Below the pieces are notes generated by a model that saw only the letters and a program-made list of their open reading frames with translations, searched no databases and was not told the origin of the DNA. Shown one piece after another: positions 13,432 through 20,722 of a DNA stretch of 21,118 nucleotides. Each line of letters opens with the position of its first letter. The first letter of the stretch is position 1. This DNA is from Desulfobacteraceae bacterium (GTDB lineage: Bacteria > Desulfobacterota > Desulfobacteria > Desulfobacterales > JAABRJ01), in contig JAABRJ010000293.1 in the NCBI GenBank assembly GCA_011390985.1, positions 1 through 21,118 on the forward strand, read 5' to 3'. The translations under genes were made by a program, and so were the position numbers.

Positions 13432-13752
13432 TTACGGAAGTACCAGGGTTTTGATTCCCAGCGCCGCCCCCAGCCAGCAGCCCGAAACCACGACCGCGAT
13501 GCGCGCGGTGTTCGCCCAGAGGGAGGGCAGCCATTTTTGCTGCAGCACCAACCCGACCGAAATGACGTGCAGGGGCACCCCCAGGCTCAGGCCCAGGGCG
13601 AAGGCCTGGGGCAGCCACCCTTGACCCTGGGGGCCGGTCAAGACCCGGCCCACCAGCGCGCCGCTGGCGGCATGGCACATCACCTTGGCGAGCAGTAAAA
13701 CGCCCGTCAGGACGATCAAATTGGCGAAGACCCTGAAAATCTTGGCGGGCAT
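13432..13752 (-). CDS. small membrane protein, unknown function
   Basis: A 106-aa protein with three hydrophobic stretches (about residues 8-32, 47-69 and 80-104) separated by short polar turns, so a three-helix inner-membrane protein. No conserved motif was recognised; H27 and H62 within the helices are the most notable polar residues. The ribosome site is weak. It begins the minus-strand run ending at 11570, 75 nt upstream of yajD. It is divergent from the QueG-like gene across 165 nt. It overlaps a long alternate frame of yajD that reads as low-complexity, and the hydrophobic frame is more convincing. Confidence 0.65.
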   Translation of the reverse strand: MPAKIFRVFANLIVLTGVLLLAKVMCHAASGALVGRVLTGPQGQGWLPQAFALGLSLGVPLHVISVGLVLQQKWLPSLWANTARIAVVVSGCWLGAALGIKTLVLP

Positions 13753-13778
13753 CGTGCTGGATATCCGTAAATTCGCGG

Positions 13779-13807
13779 TTGATTTACCCTTGCGCCCCCT
13801 TCATACT
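13779..13807 (+). promoter_or_regulatory. candidate sigma-70 promoter for the QueG-like gene
   Basis: TTGATT (13779-13784) and CATACT (13802-13807), each 4 of 6, are 17 nt apart. They sit in the AT-richer part of the divergent region, giving a leader of about 100 nt to the ATG at 13918. Confidence 0.4.
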
Positions 13808-13917
13808 CTTTACCAGCGGATTTTTCAACGGGCGTCTTGGCGCCAATGGCGAAGGTCATGATCCGCCGACGTGCTGCAGCACAGGACCGCGCGTCGTGCG
13901 GCAGCAAGGAGTGAAGC

Positions 13918-14697
13918 ATGCGCAACCACAAGGGCCTGAAGGCCGCGTTCCTGATCCTCGCAAAGGCGAAGGCGTTTGGTGCCGCGCTGGCCGGTTTGGC
14001 GGCCATCGAGGACCTCAAACAGTCGCCCTCCTGCGCGTTTACCGGCCGGAGCGATGTGAACCCGGCACCCGGGGCGCCGGTCTGGCCCGAAGGCGCCCGG
14101 AGCGTTCTGGTAATCGCCGTTGCGCATCCCCCCGAAAAACCCGAGTTGGACTGGTGGTTCGGCCACCGCGACCCGCCCGGAAACCGTATTCTGGCGGCCA
14201 TCATCGGCCGTCTGTGCCGCTGGATCGAGGAAAGCGGGGAGATCCAAACCGTTCATCTGCCCTATCACGTTGAAAGGGGCGGCACCTACCTCAAGGACGC
14301 CGCCGTGCTGGCGGGGTTGGGCTGCATCGGCCGCAGCAATCTTCTCGTGACCCCCGAATACGGCCCGCGTGTCAGGCTTCGCGGCCTGACCCTGGATGTG
14401 CCTCTGCCCCCGAGCGGGCCGATCCGTTTCGACCCCTGCCGCGGCTGCGATGATCGCTGCCGCAGGGCCTGTCCCCAGAAGGCTTTCAACCACCCGCTGG
14501 CGATGGCCGACCCCTTAAGCCGGCGTCCGCTGCCGGCGCGCACCGGCGCCTATATGCGCGCCGCCTGCAACCGGCAGATGGAATTGGACATCGCGGCGGC
14601 CGGCGCGGAGCCGGTCGCGGGATTCGAAAAACCAGTCAAAATCATCCGCTACTGCCGCAGCTGCGAGCTTGCCTGCCCGGCGGGCAAGGGGGGCTGA
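13918..14697 (+). CDS. QueG / reductive-dehalogenase-like Fe-S protein
   Basis: A 259-aa cytoplasmic protein of the epoxyqueuosine reductase/RdhA superfamily. Two [4Fe-4S] cluster motifs are visible: C174-x2-C177-x3-C181-x3-C185-P and C246-x2-C249-x3-C253-P; C217 in the ACNRQM segment may also be a ligand. The cobalamin-side motif reads AGLGCIGRSNLLVTPEYGPRV (residues 132-152), which matches this superfamily. In genuine QueG this is preceded by DxAPVLER with the catalytic Asp; here the equivalent stretch is GGTYLKDAAV, so the Asp motif is missing. It is also shorter than QueG (about 380 aa). Epoxyqueuosine reduction is therefore doubtful, and it may be an uncharacterised corrinoid or redox protein. 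No Tat signal is present. Start is supported by AAGGAG 6 nt upstream. It is transcribed alone. Confidence 0.75.
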   Translation: MRNHKGLKAAFLILAKAKAFGAALAGLAAIEDLKQSPSCAFTGRSDVNPAPGAPVWPEGARSVLVIAVAHPPEKPELDWWFGHRDPPGNRILAAIIGRLCRWIEESGEIQTVHLPYHVERGGTYLKDAAVLAGLGCIGRSNLLVTPEYGPRVRLRGLTLDVPLPPSGPIRFDPCRGCDDRCRRACPQKAFNHPLAMADPLSRRPLPARTGAYMRAACNRQMELDIAAAGAEPVAGFEKPVKIIRYCRSCELACPAGKGG

Positions 14698-14831
14698 ACC
14701 GGTTTTTGGGCCGCAGCGCACCGCGCGTACTGGAAAACCGAACCCGATTCATCGCTCGCCACGGTCTGTCGGCGGCGGCCAGGGCGCCCAGATCTTCGGC
14801 GGCCCCCCCCGTGGGCGGATGCGATTTGGGG

Positions 14832-14860
14832 TTGATTTTCGTTTCTCTTTTGCATATCCT
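14832..14860 (+). promoter_or_regulatory. candidate sigma-70 promoter in the gene-free region before livK
   Basis: TTGATT (14832-14837) and TATCCT (14855-14860), each 4 of 6, are 17 nt apart in an AT-rich patch. A transcript starting near 14867 would run about 195 nt to the terminator at 15029-15061 without a credible reading frame. A second, weaker pair (TTGAGC 14981-14986, TATAGC 15005-15010, 18-nt spacing) lies downstream. Confidence 0.3.
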
Positions 14861-15028
14861 GCCGGTCGAAAGCTGCGGCAGGTGCACCATCCCGGGGGCC
14901 CTTGGGCGGGTCAGCGAGGGTCGTTTTTTAACCTGCTAATTTAAAAAAAATAACGGTGCCGGATGCGTGGCGCAAGTCGGTTGAGCGAACACCGAAAAAA
15001 TTCATATAGCCGGGCCGGTTGACCCCGC

Positions 15029-15061
15029 AAACCCCACCCGCGACGGGCGGGGTTTTTTTTT
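15029..15061 (+). terminator. intrinsic terminator upstream of the liv operon
   Basis: AACCCCACCCG (15030-15040) pairs with CGGGCGGGGTT (15044-15054) with a single A-C mismatch and a 3-nt loop, and a run of nine T follows (15053-15061). This is a classical rho-independent terminator on the plus strand. The nearest upstream gene ends over 330 nt earlier, so it ends either a long 3' UTR, a small RNA or an attenuated liv leader. Confidence 0.75.
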
Positions 15062-15111
15062 GGGGGGCAAGCCCGGCCCCCGAGTTTCAACGCAAGTCAT
15101 CAATCGCCGCA

Positions 15112-15127
15112 TACGAAAAGGTTCGTA
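15112..15127. promoter_or_regulatory. 6-bp inverted repeat upstream of livK
   Basis: TACGAA (15112-15117) and TTCGTA (15122-15127) are perfect inverted repeats with a 4-nt AAGG spacer, 71 nt before the livK start. This could be an operator for a dimeric regulator or a small leader hairpin. No regulator gene is adjacent. Confidence 0.35.
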
Positions 15128-15198
15128 CGGTGGTCCGGGAGGACGGAAGGCGTCGGCCCTCCTCCTACCCGATGGAACAACCCAAAAAGGAGGATGGC

Positions 15199-16338
15199 AT
15201 GAAAAAATGGAGTGTGCTCTCGCTGAGCGTTCTATTGTCGTTGGTGCTGATCGGGGCCCCTGTCGGGGCGCAGGATGTGATTCCTATCGGGGTGTATCTG
15301 CCGCTGACCGGTCAGAACGCCTTCGGCGGGCAGCTGGAACTGGACGGCATCAAGCTGGCCCACATGGAAATGCCCGAAGTGCTGGGGAAAAAAGTGGAGC
15401 TCTTCATCGTCGACAACAAGTCCGACAAGGTGGAAAGCTCCAACGCCGTCAAGCGCCTGATTGAAAAAGAAAAGGTCGTTGCCGTCCTGGGCACCTACGG
15501 ATCCTCGCTGGCCATGGCCGGCGGTGAAGTGGCCGAACTGGCCGGGGTCCCCATGGTGGGCACCTCGTGCACCAACCCGCTGGTGACCCAGGGCAAAAAG
15601 TATGTTTTCCGGGTCTGCTTCATCGACCCCCTGCAGGGCGCCGGTGCCGCCACCTATGCCTTTCAGACCCTGGGCAAACGCCGCGCCGCGCTGCTGATCG
15701 ACGTGGCCAGTGACTACGCCGTCGGGCTCGCCGGCTTTTTCGAGCGCTCCTTTGTGAAGCTCGGCGGCGAAGTCGTCGCCAAGCTCAAATACAACTCCGG
15801 CGACCAGGATTTCACGGCCCAATTGACCGAAATGATCAGCAAACAGCCCGACATTCTCTTTATCCCCGCGTATTTCTCGGAGGGCGCGATCATCATGAAG
15901 CAGGCCCAGGAGCTGGGCGCTGAGTTCCAGATCATGGGCGGCGATGCCATGGACCACCCCGACATCGTCAAGATCGGCGGCGATGCCGTAGAGGGCTTCA
16001 TCCACACCACCTTCCCGTACGATCCCTCCATGCAGAACATGAGCCCGGTGGCTCAGAAATTTACCGAAAACTGGCGCAAGGCCCACCCCAACGCCGATCC
16101 CAACGTCAATGCGGCTTTGGGCTATGATACCTACGCAATGGTCCTGGACGCCATCAAGCGCGCCGGCTCCGCCGACCCCAAGGCCATCACCCAGGCGCTG
16201 GCCGAGACCAAGGGGTTTGAGGGCGTTACCGGCAGCACCACCATCAACGCCACCCACGATGCCGAAAAACCGGTCGGCATCGTCATGATCAAGGACGGCA
16301 AGAAACAGTACATCGATACCATCGAGCCGCAGCTGTAA
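15199..16338 (+). CDS. livK: branched-chain amino-acid-type ABC transporter, periplasmic binding protein
   Basis: A 379-aa type I periplasmic binding protein of the Leu/Ile/Val (LivK) family. A signal peptide (MKKWSVLSL, hydrophobic core, cleavage likely after PVGA near residue 24) exports it; there is no lipobox Cys, so it is expected to be soluble. The mature start IPIGVYLPLTGQNAFGGQLELDGIKLA and the later VVAVLGTYGSSLAMAGGEVAELAGVPMVGTS are family hallmarks of the ligand-binding cleft. Ligands of this group include branched-chain and other amino acids, amides, urea and aromatic acids, so specificity is not proven. AAGGAGGA at 15187-15194 fixes the ATG at 15199; the upstream in-frame extension crosses the terminator and is discarded. 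It heads the liv operon and is separated from livH by 139 nt with two strong hairpins. Confidence 0.93.
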   Translation: MKKWSVLSLSVLLSLVLIGAPVGAQDVIPIGVYLPLTGQNAFGGQLELDGIKLAHMEMPEVLGKKVELFIVDNKSDKVESSNAVKRLIEKEKVVAVLGTYGSSLAMAGGEVAELAGVPMVGTSCTNPLVTQGKKYVFRVCFIDPLQGAGAATYAFQTLGKRRAALLIDVASDYAVGLAGFFERSFVKLGGEVVAKLKYNSGDQDFTAQLTEMISKQPDILFIPAYFSEGAIIMKQAQELGAEFQIMGGDAMDHPDIVKIGGDAVEGFIHTTFPYDPSMQNMSPVAQKFTENWRKAHPNADPNVNAALGYDTYAMVLDAIKRAGSADPKAITQALAETKGFEGVTGSTTINATHDAEKPVGIVMIKDGKKQYIDTIEPQL

Positions 16339-16368
16339 GCCGCGCGCGGATTGACGGGTTCGACCCGC

Positions 16369-16397
16369 GACGGGGAGGCTGGCCCGGCCTCCCCGTC
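16369..16397 (+). other. strong hairpin after livK
   Basis: GACGGGGAGGC (16369-16379) and GCCTCCCCGTC (16387-16397) form a perfect 11-bp stem with a 7-nt loop, 30 nt after the livK stop. No T-tract follows. Such hairpins after binding-protein genes commonly protect the upstream mRNA from 3' exonucleases and so raise binding-protein output over the permease genes; that role is inferred here. Confidence 0.6.
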
Positions 16398-16407
16398 AGC
16401 TGCTTGC

Positions 16408-16437
16408 GGCGGCGGCTGCCGACCGGTCGCCGCCGCC
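16408..16437 (+). other. second hairpin between livK and livH
   Basis: GGCGGCGGC (16408-16416) and GCCGCCGCC (16429-16437) form a perfect 9-bp stem with a 12-nt loop, 10 nt after the first hairpin and 40 nt before the livH start. The repeat is built of a simple GGC triplet, so register shifts are possible. Confidence 0.45.
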
Positions 16438-16477
16438 TGGCGGGGGTCCACGCGTCCGCCCACGGAGTGAAGGCGTC

Positions 16478-17371
16478 ATGACTTCTTCAATGTTCGTTCA
16501 GCATTTCCTGAATGCCCTGACCCTGGGCAGCCTGTATGCGCTGATCGCCATCGGCTACACCATGGTCTACGGCATTTTGCGGCTGATCAACTTCGCCCAC
16601 GGTGAAATTTTCATGCTGGGGGCCTATTTCGTCTTTTGGGGGGTCGTGCTCCTGCACCTGCCATGGCCCGTGGCGGTCCTCGGCGCCATCCTGATCACCG
16701 CCCTCACCGGTGTGCTGGTGGACCGGGTGGCCTATCGCCCGCTGCGGGAGGCGCCCCGGATTTCGGCCCTGATCAGCTCCATCGGCGTCTCGTTTTTTCT
16801 CCAGAACCTGGCGGTTGTCGTTTTTTCGGCCATCCCGCGCCAGGTCTATCGGCCCGAATGGCTGACCAAGGTCATGATCGTCGGCAAGGTGCGCGTTCTG
16901 CCGCTGACCCTGTTTGTGCCGGCCCTCTCCCTGGTCCTGATGCTGGGGTCGATCTACATCGTCTACAAAACCAAGCCCGGGCTGGGGATGCGCGCGATTG
17001 CCAAGGACATCGAGACCAGCCGCCTGATGGGGGTCCCGGTCAACCGCATCATTTCGCTGACCTTCGGGCTGGGATCGGCGCTGGCGGCGGCCTCCGGGAT
17101 CATGTGGGCCCTGCGTTATCCCCAGCTGCAGCCCATCATGGGGGTCATTCCCGGCTTCAAGGCCTTCATCGCCGCGGTCCTGGGGGGCATCGGCTCCATC
17201 GGCGGGGCGGTGGTCGGCGGTGTGCTGCTGGGGTTCGTGGAAATCATGCTGGTGGCGTTCATGCCCGAACTGGCGGGCTTCCGCGATGCCTTTGCCTTCG
17301 TTTTGCTGATCGTGATCCTGCTCTTCAGGCCGACCGGCCTGTTTGGCGAAAGGCTGGAGGACAAGGTCTAA
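16478..17371 (+). CDS. livH: branched-chain amino-acid-type ABC transporter permease LivH
   Basis: A 297-aa inner-membrane permease with about eight hydrophobic helices. Diagnostic stretches are LGSLYALIAIGYTMVYGILRL and INFAHGEIFMLGAY near the N-terminus. The cytoplasmic coupling segment GMRAIAKDIETSRLMGVPVN contacts the ATPases. The C-terminal FRPTGLFGER is also typical. It pairs with LivM to form the membrane channel. GGAG at 16464-16467 lies before the ATG. Its stop overlaps the livM start by one base (TAATG), consistent with coupled translation. Confidence 0.95.
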   Translation: MTSSMFVQHFLNALTLGSLYALIAIGYTMVYGILRLINFAHGEIFMLGAYFVFWGVVLLHLPWPVAVLGAILITALTGVLVDRVAYRPLREAPRISALISSIGVSFFLQNLAVVVFSAIPRQVYRPEWLTKVMIVGKVRVLPLTLFVPALSLVLMLGSIYIVYKTKPGLGMRAIAKDIETSRLMGVPVNRIISLTFGLGSALAAASGIMWALRYPQLQPIMGVIPGFKAFIAAVLGGIGSIGGAVVGGVLLGFVEIMLVAFMPELAGFRDAFAFVLLIVILLFRPTGLFGERLEDKV

Positions 17372-18414
17372 TGAACAGAGCCAACGCCACCCTGCTCAAC
17401 CTGGCGGCCGTGGGCTGCCTGGCGGTCTTTCTCTGGGCCGCCGGCCGCCATCTGGACGGGTACAAGGTCCAGATCATCAACCTGATCGCGGTCAACATCA
17501 TTCTGGCCTTGAGTCTCAACCTGATCTACGGCTTCACGGGGCTTTTCTCCCTGGGGCATGCGGGCTTCATGGCCATCGGGGCCTATGTCTGCGCCATGCT
17601 GGTATTGTCGCCGGCCCAAAAGGAGATGCTGTTCATCCTGGAGCCGCCGATCTGGCCGTTTTCGGTGGTCCAGGCGCCGTTTTTCGTGGCCGTCCTGCTG
17701 GGCGGGCTGGGGGCGGCCGCCTTCGGCGTCCTGATCGGCTTTCCGGTCCTGCGCCTGGGCGGCGACTATCTGGGGATCGCCACCCTGGGCTTTGCCGAAA
17801 TCATCCGCGTGCTGGCCAACAACCTGCCGCGGGTGACCAACGGCGCCCTGGGCCTCAAGGGCATTCCGGCCTACGCCAACCTGTGGTGGAACTACGCCTG
17901 GTGCCTGCTGACACTCTACTGCATCGTGAAGCTGGTGCGCAGCAATTTCGGCAACGCCCTGATGGCCATCCGCGACGATGAGGTGGCGGCCAAGTCGATG
18001 GGGATCAACGTTTTCAAATACAAGATGATTTCCTTCACCCTCGGGGCCTTCTTCGCGGGCGTCGGCGGCGCGCTTTTGGGCAACCTGCTGACCACCATCG
18101 ACCCCAAGATGTTTCTCTTTGTCCTGACCTTCAACGTCCTGATGATCGTGGTCACCGGAGGGCTGGGGTCCCTGACCGGCACCGTCCTGGCGGGTATCGT
18201 CATCACGGTGCTCCTGGAATGGCTGCGGTTTGTCGAAAACCCCATCAGCTTCGGCGGCTACGAGATCCCCGGCATTCCGGGCATGCGCATGGTGGTCTTC
18301 TCGCTGGTGCTGCTGATGATCATTCTTTTCCGCCGGGAGGGCATCATGGGCATGCGCGAATTCTCCTGGAAAGGGTTTTTGCGCTTTTTCGGCAGAGGAG
18401 GCGGGGCCCGATGA
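17371..18414 (+). CDS. livM: branched-chain amino-acid-type ABC transporter permease LivM
   Basis: A 347-aa inner-membrane permease. The early motif NLIYGFTGLFSLGHAGFMAIGAY is the LivM version of the LivH NFAHG segment. LGGDYLGIATLGFAEIIRV and TNGALGLKGIP follow. The coupling loop is NALMAIRDDEVAAKSMGINV, and the protein ends in a basic tail after RREGIMG. About ten hydrophobic segments are present. The ATG at 17371 shares its first base with the livH stop and has GGAGG further upstream, inside the livH end. The longer in-frame reading from 16636 runs through livH in another frame and is a shadow. The stop overlaps the livG start (ATGA). Confidence 0.95.
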   Translation: MNRANATLLNLAAVGCLAVFLWAAGRHLDGYKVQIINLIAVNIILALSLNLIYGFTGLFSLGHAGFMAIGAYVCAMLVLSPAQKEMLFILEPPIWPFSVVQAPFFVAVLLGGLGAAAFGVLIGFPVLRLGGDYLGIATLGFAEIIRVLANNLPRVTNGALGLKGIPAYANLWWNYAWCLLTLYCIVKLVRSNFGNALMAIRDDEVAAKSMGINVFKYKMISFTLGAFFAGVGGALLGNLLTTIDPKMFLFVLTFNVLMIVVTGGLGSLTGTVLAGIVITVLLEWLRFVENPISFGGYEIPGIPGMRMVVFSLVLLMIILFRREGIMGMREFSWKGFLRFFGRGGGAR

Positions 18415-19196
18415 AAAACGAGGCCATCCTCCAGACCCGCGACCTGACCATGCGCTTCGGCGGCCTGACCGCCGTCAAGGACTTCAACATCGCGGTGCCG
18501 CGGGGCGGCATGGTGGGGCTGATCGGCCCCAACGGCGCCGGCAAGACCACCTGCTTCAATATGATCACGGGGTTTTACAGCCCCACCGGGGGCCAGGTGG
18601 TCTTCGAGGGCCGGGACATCACCGGGGCTGCGCCCCACGAGGTCTGCAAGGCCGGGATCGCCCGCACCTTCCAGAATATCCGCCTGTTTGCCAACGAGAC
18701 GGCCCTGCAGAACGTCATGATCGGCGCCCACCTGCGCCAGCAAACCACCTGGTGGCACGCGCTGCTGAGCTTGCCCGGCTGCCTGCGGGAGGAAAAAGCG
18801 CTGCGCGCAAAGGCGCTGCACCTGCTGGAGATCGTCGGGCTGGCCGACCACGGCCACGAAAAGGCCACCAGCCTGCCATACGGCGCCCAGCGCCGGCTGG
18901 AGATCGCGCGCGCCCTGGCCACCGAGCCCGCGTTTCTGCTGCTCGACGAGCCCGCCGCCGGCATGAACCCCCAGGAGACCGAGCACCTGATGGCCTTTAT
19001 CCGCAGCATCCGGGAGCAGTTCAAGCTCTCGATCCTGCTGATCGAGCACGACATGAAGGTCGTCATGGGCATCTGCGAGCAGATCTGGGTGCTGGATTAC
19101 GGTGAGACCATCGCCGTCGGCAGCCCGGAGGAGATCCGCTCCGACGCCGGCGTCATCGAAGCCTACCTGGGCAAGGAGTCCGCCGCGAATGCTTAG
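18411..19196 (+). CDS. livG: branched-chain amino-acid-type ABC transporter ATPase LivG
   Basis: A 261-aa cytoplasmic ATPase that powers the transporter with LivF. Walker A is GPNGAGKTT (39-47), the Q-loop is Q88 in ARTFQNIRLF, the signature is LPYGAQRRLEIARAL (155-169), Walker B is FLLLDEPAAG (175-184) and the switch His is H213 in LIEHDM. The LPYGAQ form of the signature and the MNPQET after Walker B are normal for LivG. Start at 18411 overlaps the livM stop (ATGA) and has GAGGAGG about 8 nt upstream. The end overlaps livF by 8 nt. Confidence 0.95.
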   Translation: MKNEAILQTRDLTMRFGGLTAVKDFNIAVPRGGMVGLIGPNGAGKTTCFNMITGFYSPTGGQVVFEGRDITGAAPHEVCKAGIARTFQNIRLFANETALQNVMIGAHLRQQTTWWHALLSLPGCLREEKALRAKALHLLEIVGLADHGHEKATSLPYGAQRRLEIARALATEPAFLLLDEPAAGMNPQETEHLMAFIRSIREQFKLSILLIEHDMKVVMGICEQIWVLDYGETIAVGSPEEIRSDAGVIEAYLGKESAANA

Positions 19197-19893
19197 TCTG
19201 GAGAACCTGCAAGTCTATTATGGGGCCATTCACGCCATCAAGGGAATTTCGATCACCATTCCCAAGGGCAAGGTGGTGACCCTGATCGGCGCCAACGGCG
19301 CCGGCAAGAGCACGGTCCTGCGGGCCATCTCCGGCCTGGCCAAGCCCAGGAGCGGCCGGATCGTTTACAATCAGGCCGAGATCACCGGTTGGCCGCCGGA
19401 GAATGTGGTCCGCCAGGGCATCGCGCTCGCCCCGGAAGGGCGCCGGATCCTGCCGCACCTGACCGTTTTTGAAAACCTCCAACTAGGAGCCTACAGCCGC
19501 AGCGACAAGGCGGGCATCGCCGAGGACATCGACAAGGTCAACGGCCTTTTCCCGCGCCTCCAAGAGCGGGCCCAGCAGAAGGGCGGAACGCTTTCGGGCG
19601 GCGAGCAGCAGATGCTGGCCGTGGCGCGGGCGCTGATGAGCCGGCCGCAGGTGCTGATGCTAGACGAACCCTCGCTGGGGCTGGCGCCCAAACTGGTGGC
19701 GGAAGTCTTCGAGATCATCCGGGCCATCAATGCCCAAGGCTGCACGGTGCTGTTGGTAGAGCAGAACGCCTTTACCGCGCTGCGCATCGCCGACTATGCC
19801 TATGTGCTGGAGGTGGGAACGATCGTTCTGGAGGGCGAGGGCGAGGCGCTGCTCCACGACGAGCGCGTGCGGGCGGCCTATCTGGGCGGCTGA
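19189..19893 (+). CDS. livF: branched-chain amino-acid-type ABC transporter ATPase LivF
   Basis: A 234-aa ATPase, partner of LivG. Walker A is GANGAGKS (34-41), the signature is LSGGEQQMLAVARAL (135-149) and Walker B is VLMLDEPSLGLAP (155-167). The position of the switch His is Q192 in LLVEQN, which is usual for LivF. The start is MLSLENLQVYYGAIHA at 19189, within the end of livG, with AAGGAG about 10 nt upstream; the in-frame reading from 19102 is a shadow of livG. It is the last gene of the liv operon. After it, 141 nt hold small GC hairpins (for example GGGCC/GGCCC at 19914-19926) but no T-tract terminator. Confidence 0.95.
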   Translation: MLSLENLQVYYGAIHAIKGISITIPKGKVVTLIGANGAGKSTVLRAISGLAKPRSGRIVYNQAEITGWPPENVVRQGIALAPEGRRILPHLTVFENLQLGAYSRSDKAGIAEDIDKVNGLFPRLQERAQQKGGTLSGGEQQMLAVARALMSRPQVLMLDEPSLGLAPKLVAEVFEIIRAINAQGCTVLLVEQNAFTALRIADYAYVLEVGTIVLEGEGEALLHDERVRAAYLGG

Positions 19894-20034
19894 GGCGCGA
19901 GCGCCCGGGCCCAGGGCCTTCGGCCCAGTATACCCGCAGAAGCCTGATTCGGCGCGTGGTGGGAATGGTTCGATCTCACCGACAATGCGATCCCCGGCGG
20001 CGAGGAAAATACTATTTAAATCTGACCGGGGGGA

Positions 20035-20703
20035 TTAGCACGATCGGCCGCGATACAATTTGCCGTGCAGGATATAGTAAACACTCTCCGCGATATTCGT
20101 GACAAGATCGCCGATCCGTTCGGCGCAGCGGGCAACTAACAGAAGCGTTGCACCGGCCTGGATATTGTCCGGGTTTTGGGCCATCATGACCGTCAAATCC
20201 TTTAAAATTTGGGTGTAGGTGGCATCCAACTCGTCATCCTGATGCCACACCTTCACCGCCAATTCGGTGTCTTGGGCATTGTAGGCGGCCATCACCGAAC
20301 CGAGCATCTGCAGGGCGATCTGGCCCAACTTTTCAGTGGAACCCAGCTCAATGCTCGGCGAAAGCCGATTCAATGGTTCGGCATGGCGGGCGATGTTGAC
20401 CCCGTAATCGCCGATCCGTTCCAGGTTGCCGGCGATTTTTTGCCCCGAGAAGATCACCCTGAGGTCGACGGCCAAAGGCTGTCGTTTGGCCAGAATCCGG
20501 ATGGTGAGTTCGTCCACCGCGACCTGCATCTGATCCACGGCATCGTCCTGTTTGGCGACGTTCTCGGCCAATTCGCTATTCCGCCTGACCAAGGCCTCGA
20601 AGGCCTGTGAAACCATACGCGCCGTGGATTGCCCCATATCGTTGATCAGCGAATTCAACTGCAGGAGTTCGGCATCATAAGATTTTACCGTATGTTTTTC
20701 CAT
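20035..20703 (-). CDS. phoU: phosphate signalling regulator PhoU
   Basis: A 222-aa all-helical protein of the PhoU family, which links the Pst phosphate transporter to the PhoR sensor kinase and represses the Pho response when phosphate is plentiful. It has the two characteristic three-helix halves, each with a metal-binding block: ERIGDYGVNIA at 95-105 and ERIGDLVTNIAE at 195-206. Length matches the family (about 215-240). AGAGGA lies 6 nt before the ATG at 20703. It follows pstB by 19 nt on the same strand, the standard pstSCAB-phoU order. Base composition is visibly less G+C-rich than in the neighbouring liv operon. Confidence 0.95.
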   Translation of the reverse strand: MEKHTVKSYDAELLQLNSLINDMGQSTARMVSQAFEALVRRNSELAENVAKQDDAVDQMQVAVDELTIRILAKRQPLAVDLRVIFSGQKIAGNLERIGDYGVNIARHAEPLNRLSPSIELGSTEKLGQIALQMLGSVMAAYNAQDTELAVKVWHQDDELDATYTQILKDLTVMMAQNPDNIQAGATLLLVARCAERIGDLVTNIAESVYYILHGKLYRGRSC

Positions 20704-20722
20704 GGGTATTCCTCTTTTAAAA

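Larger units (their letters stand above)
14698..15198. other. 501-nt intergenic region without a credible gene
   Basis: No frame gives a recognisable protein. The first half is GC-rich filler. From 14830 it becomes AT-richer and holds two promoter-like pairs (14832-14860 and 14981-15010), a 7-bp hairpin CCTGCCG/CGGCAGG (14858-14882) and A/T tracts near 14925-14950. A clear intrinsic terminator follows at 15029-15061, then an inverted repeat at 15112-15127 and the livK ribosome site at 15187-15194. A convincing promoter for livK was not found downstream of the terminator. Confidence 0.7.

Noticed and set aside
14706..14939. Open frame containing ESCGRCTIP, which recalls the ESCGxCxPC motif of NuoF-type proteins
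   Set aside because: The match is only a few residues, the second CxxC half is absent and nothing around it fits; probably chance.
19914..19926. GGGCC-TTC-GGCCC hairpin as a terminator for the liv operon
   Set aside because: Short stem without a T-tract; could contribute but is not a classical intrinsic terminator.
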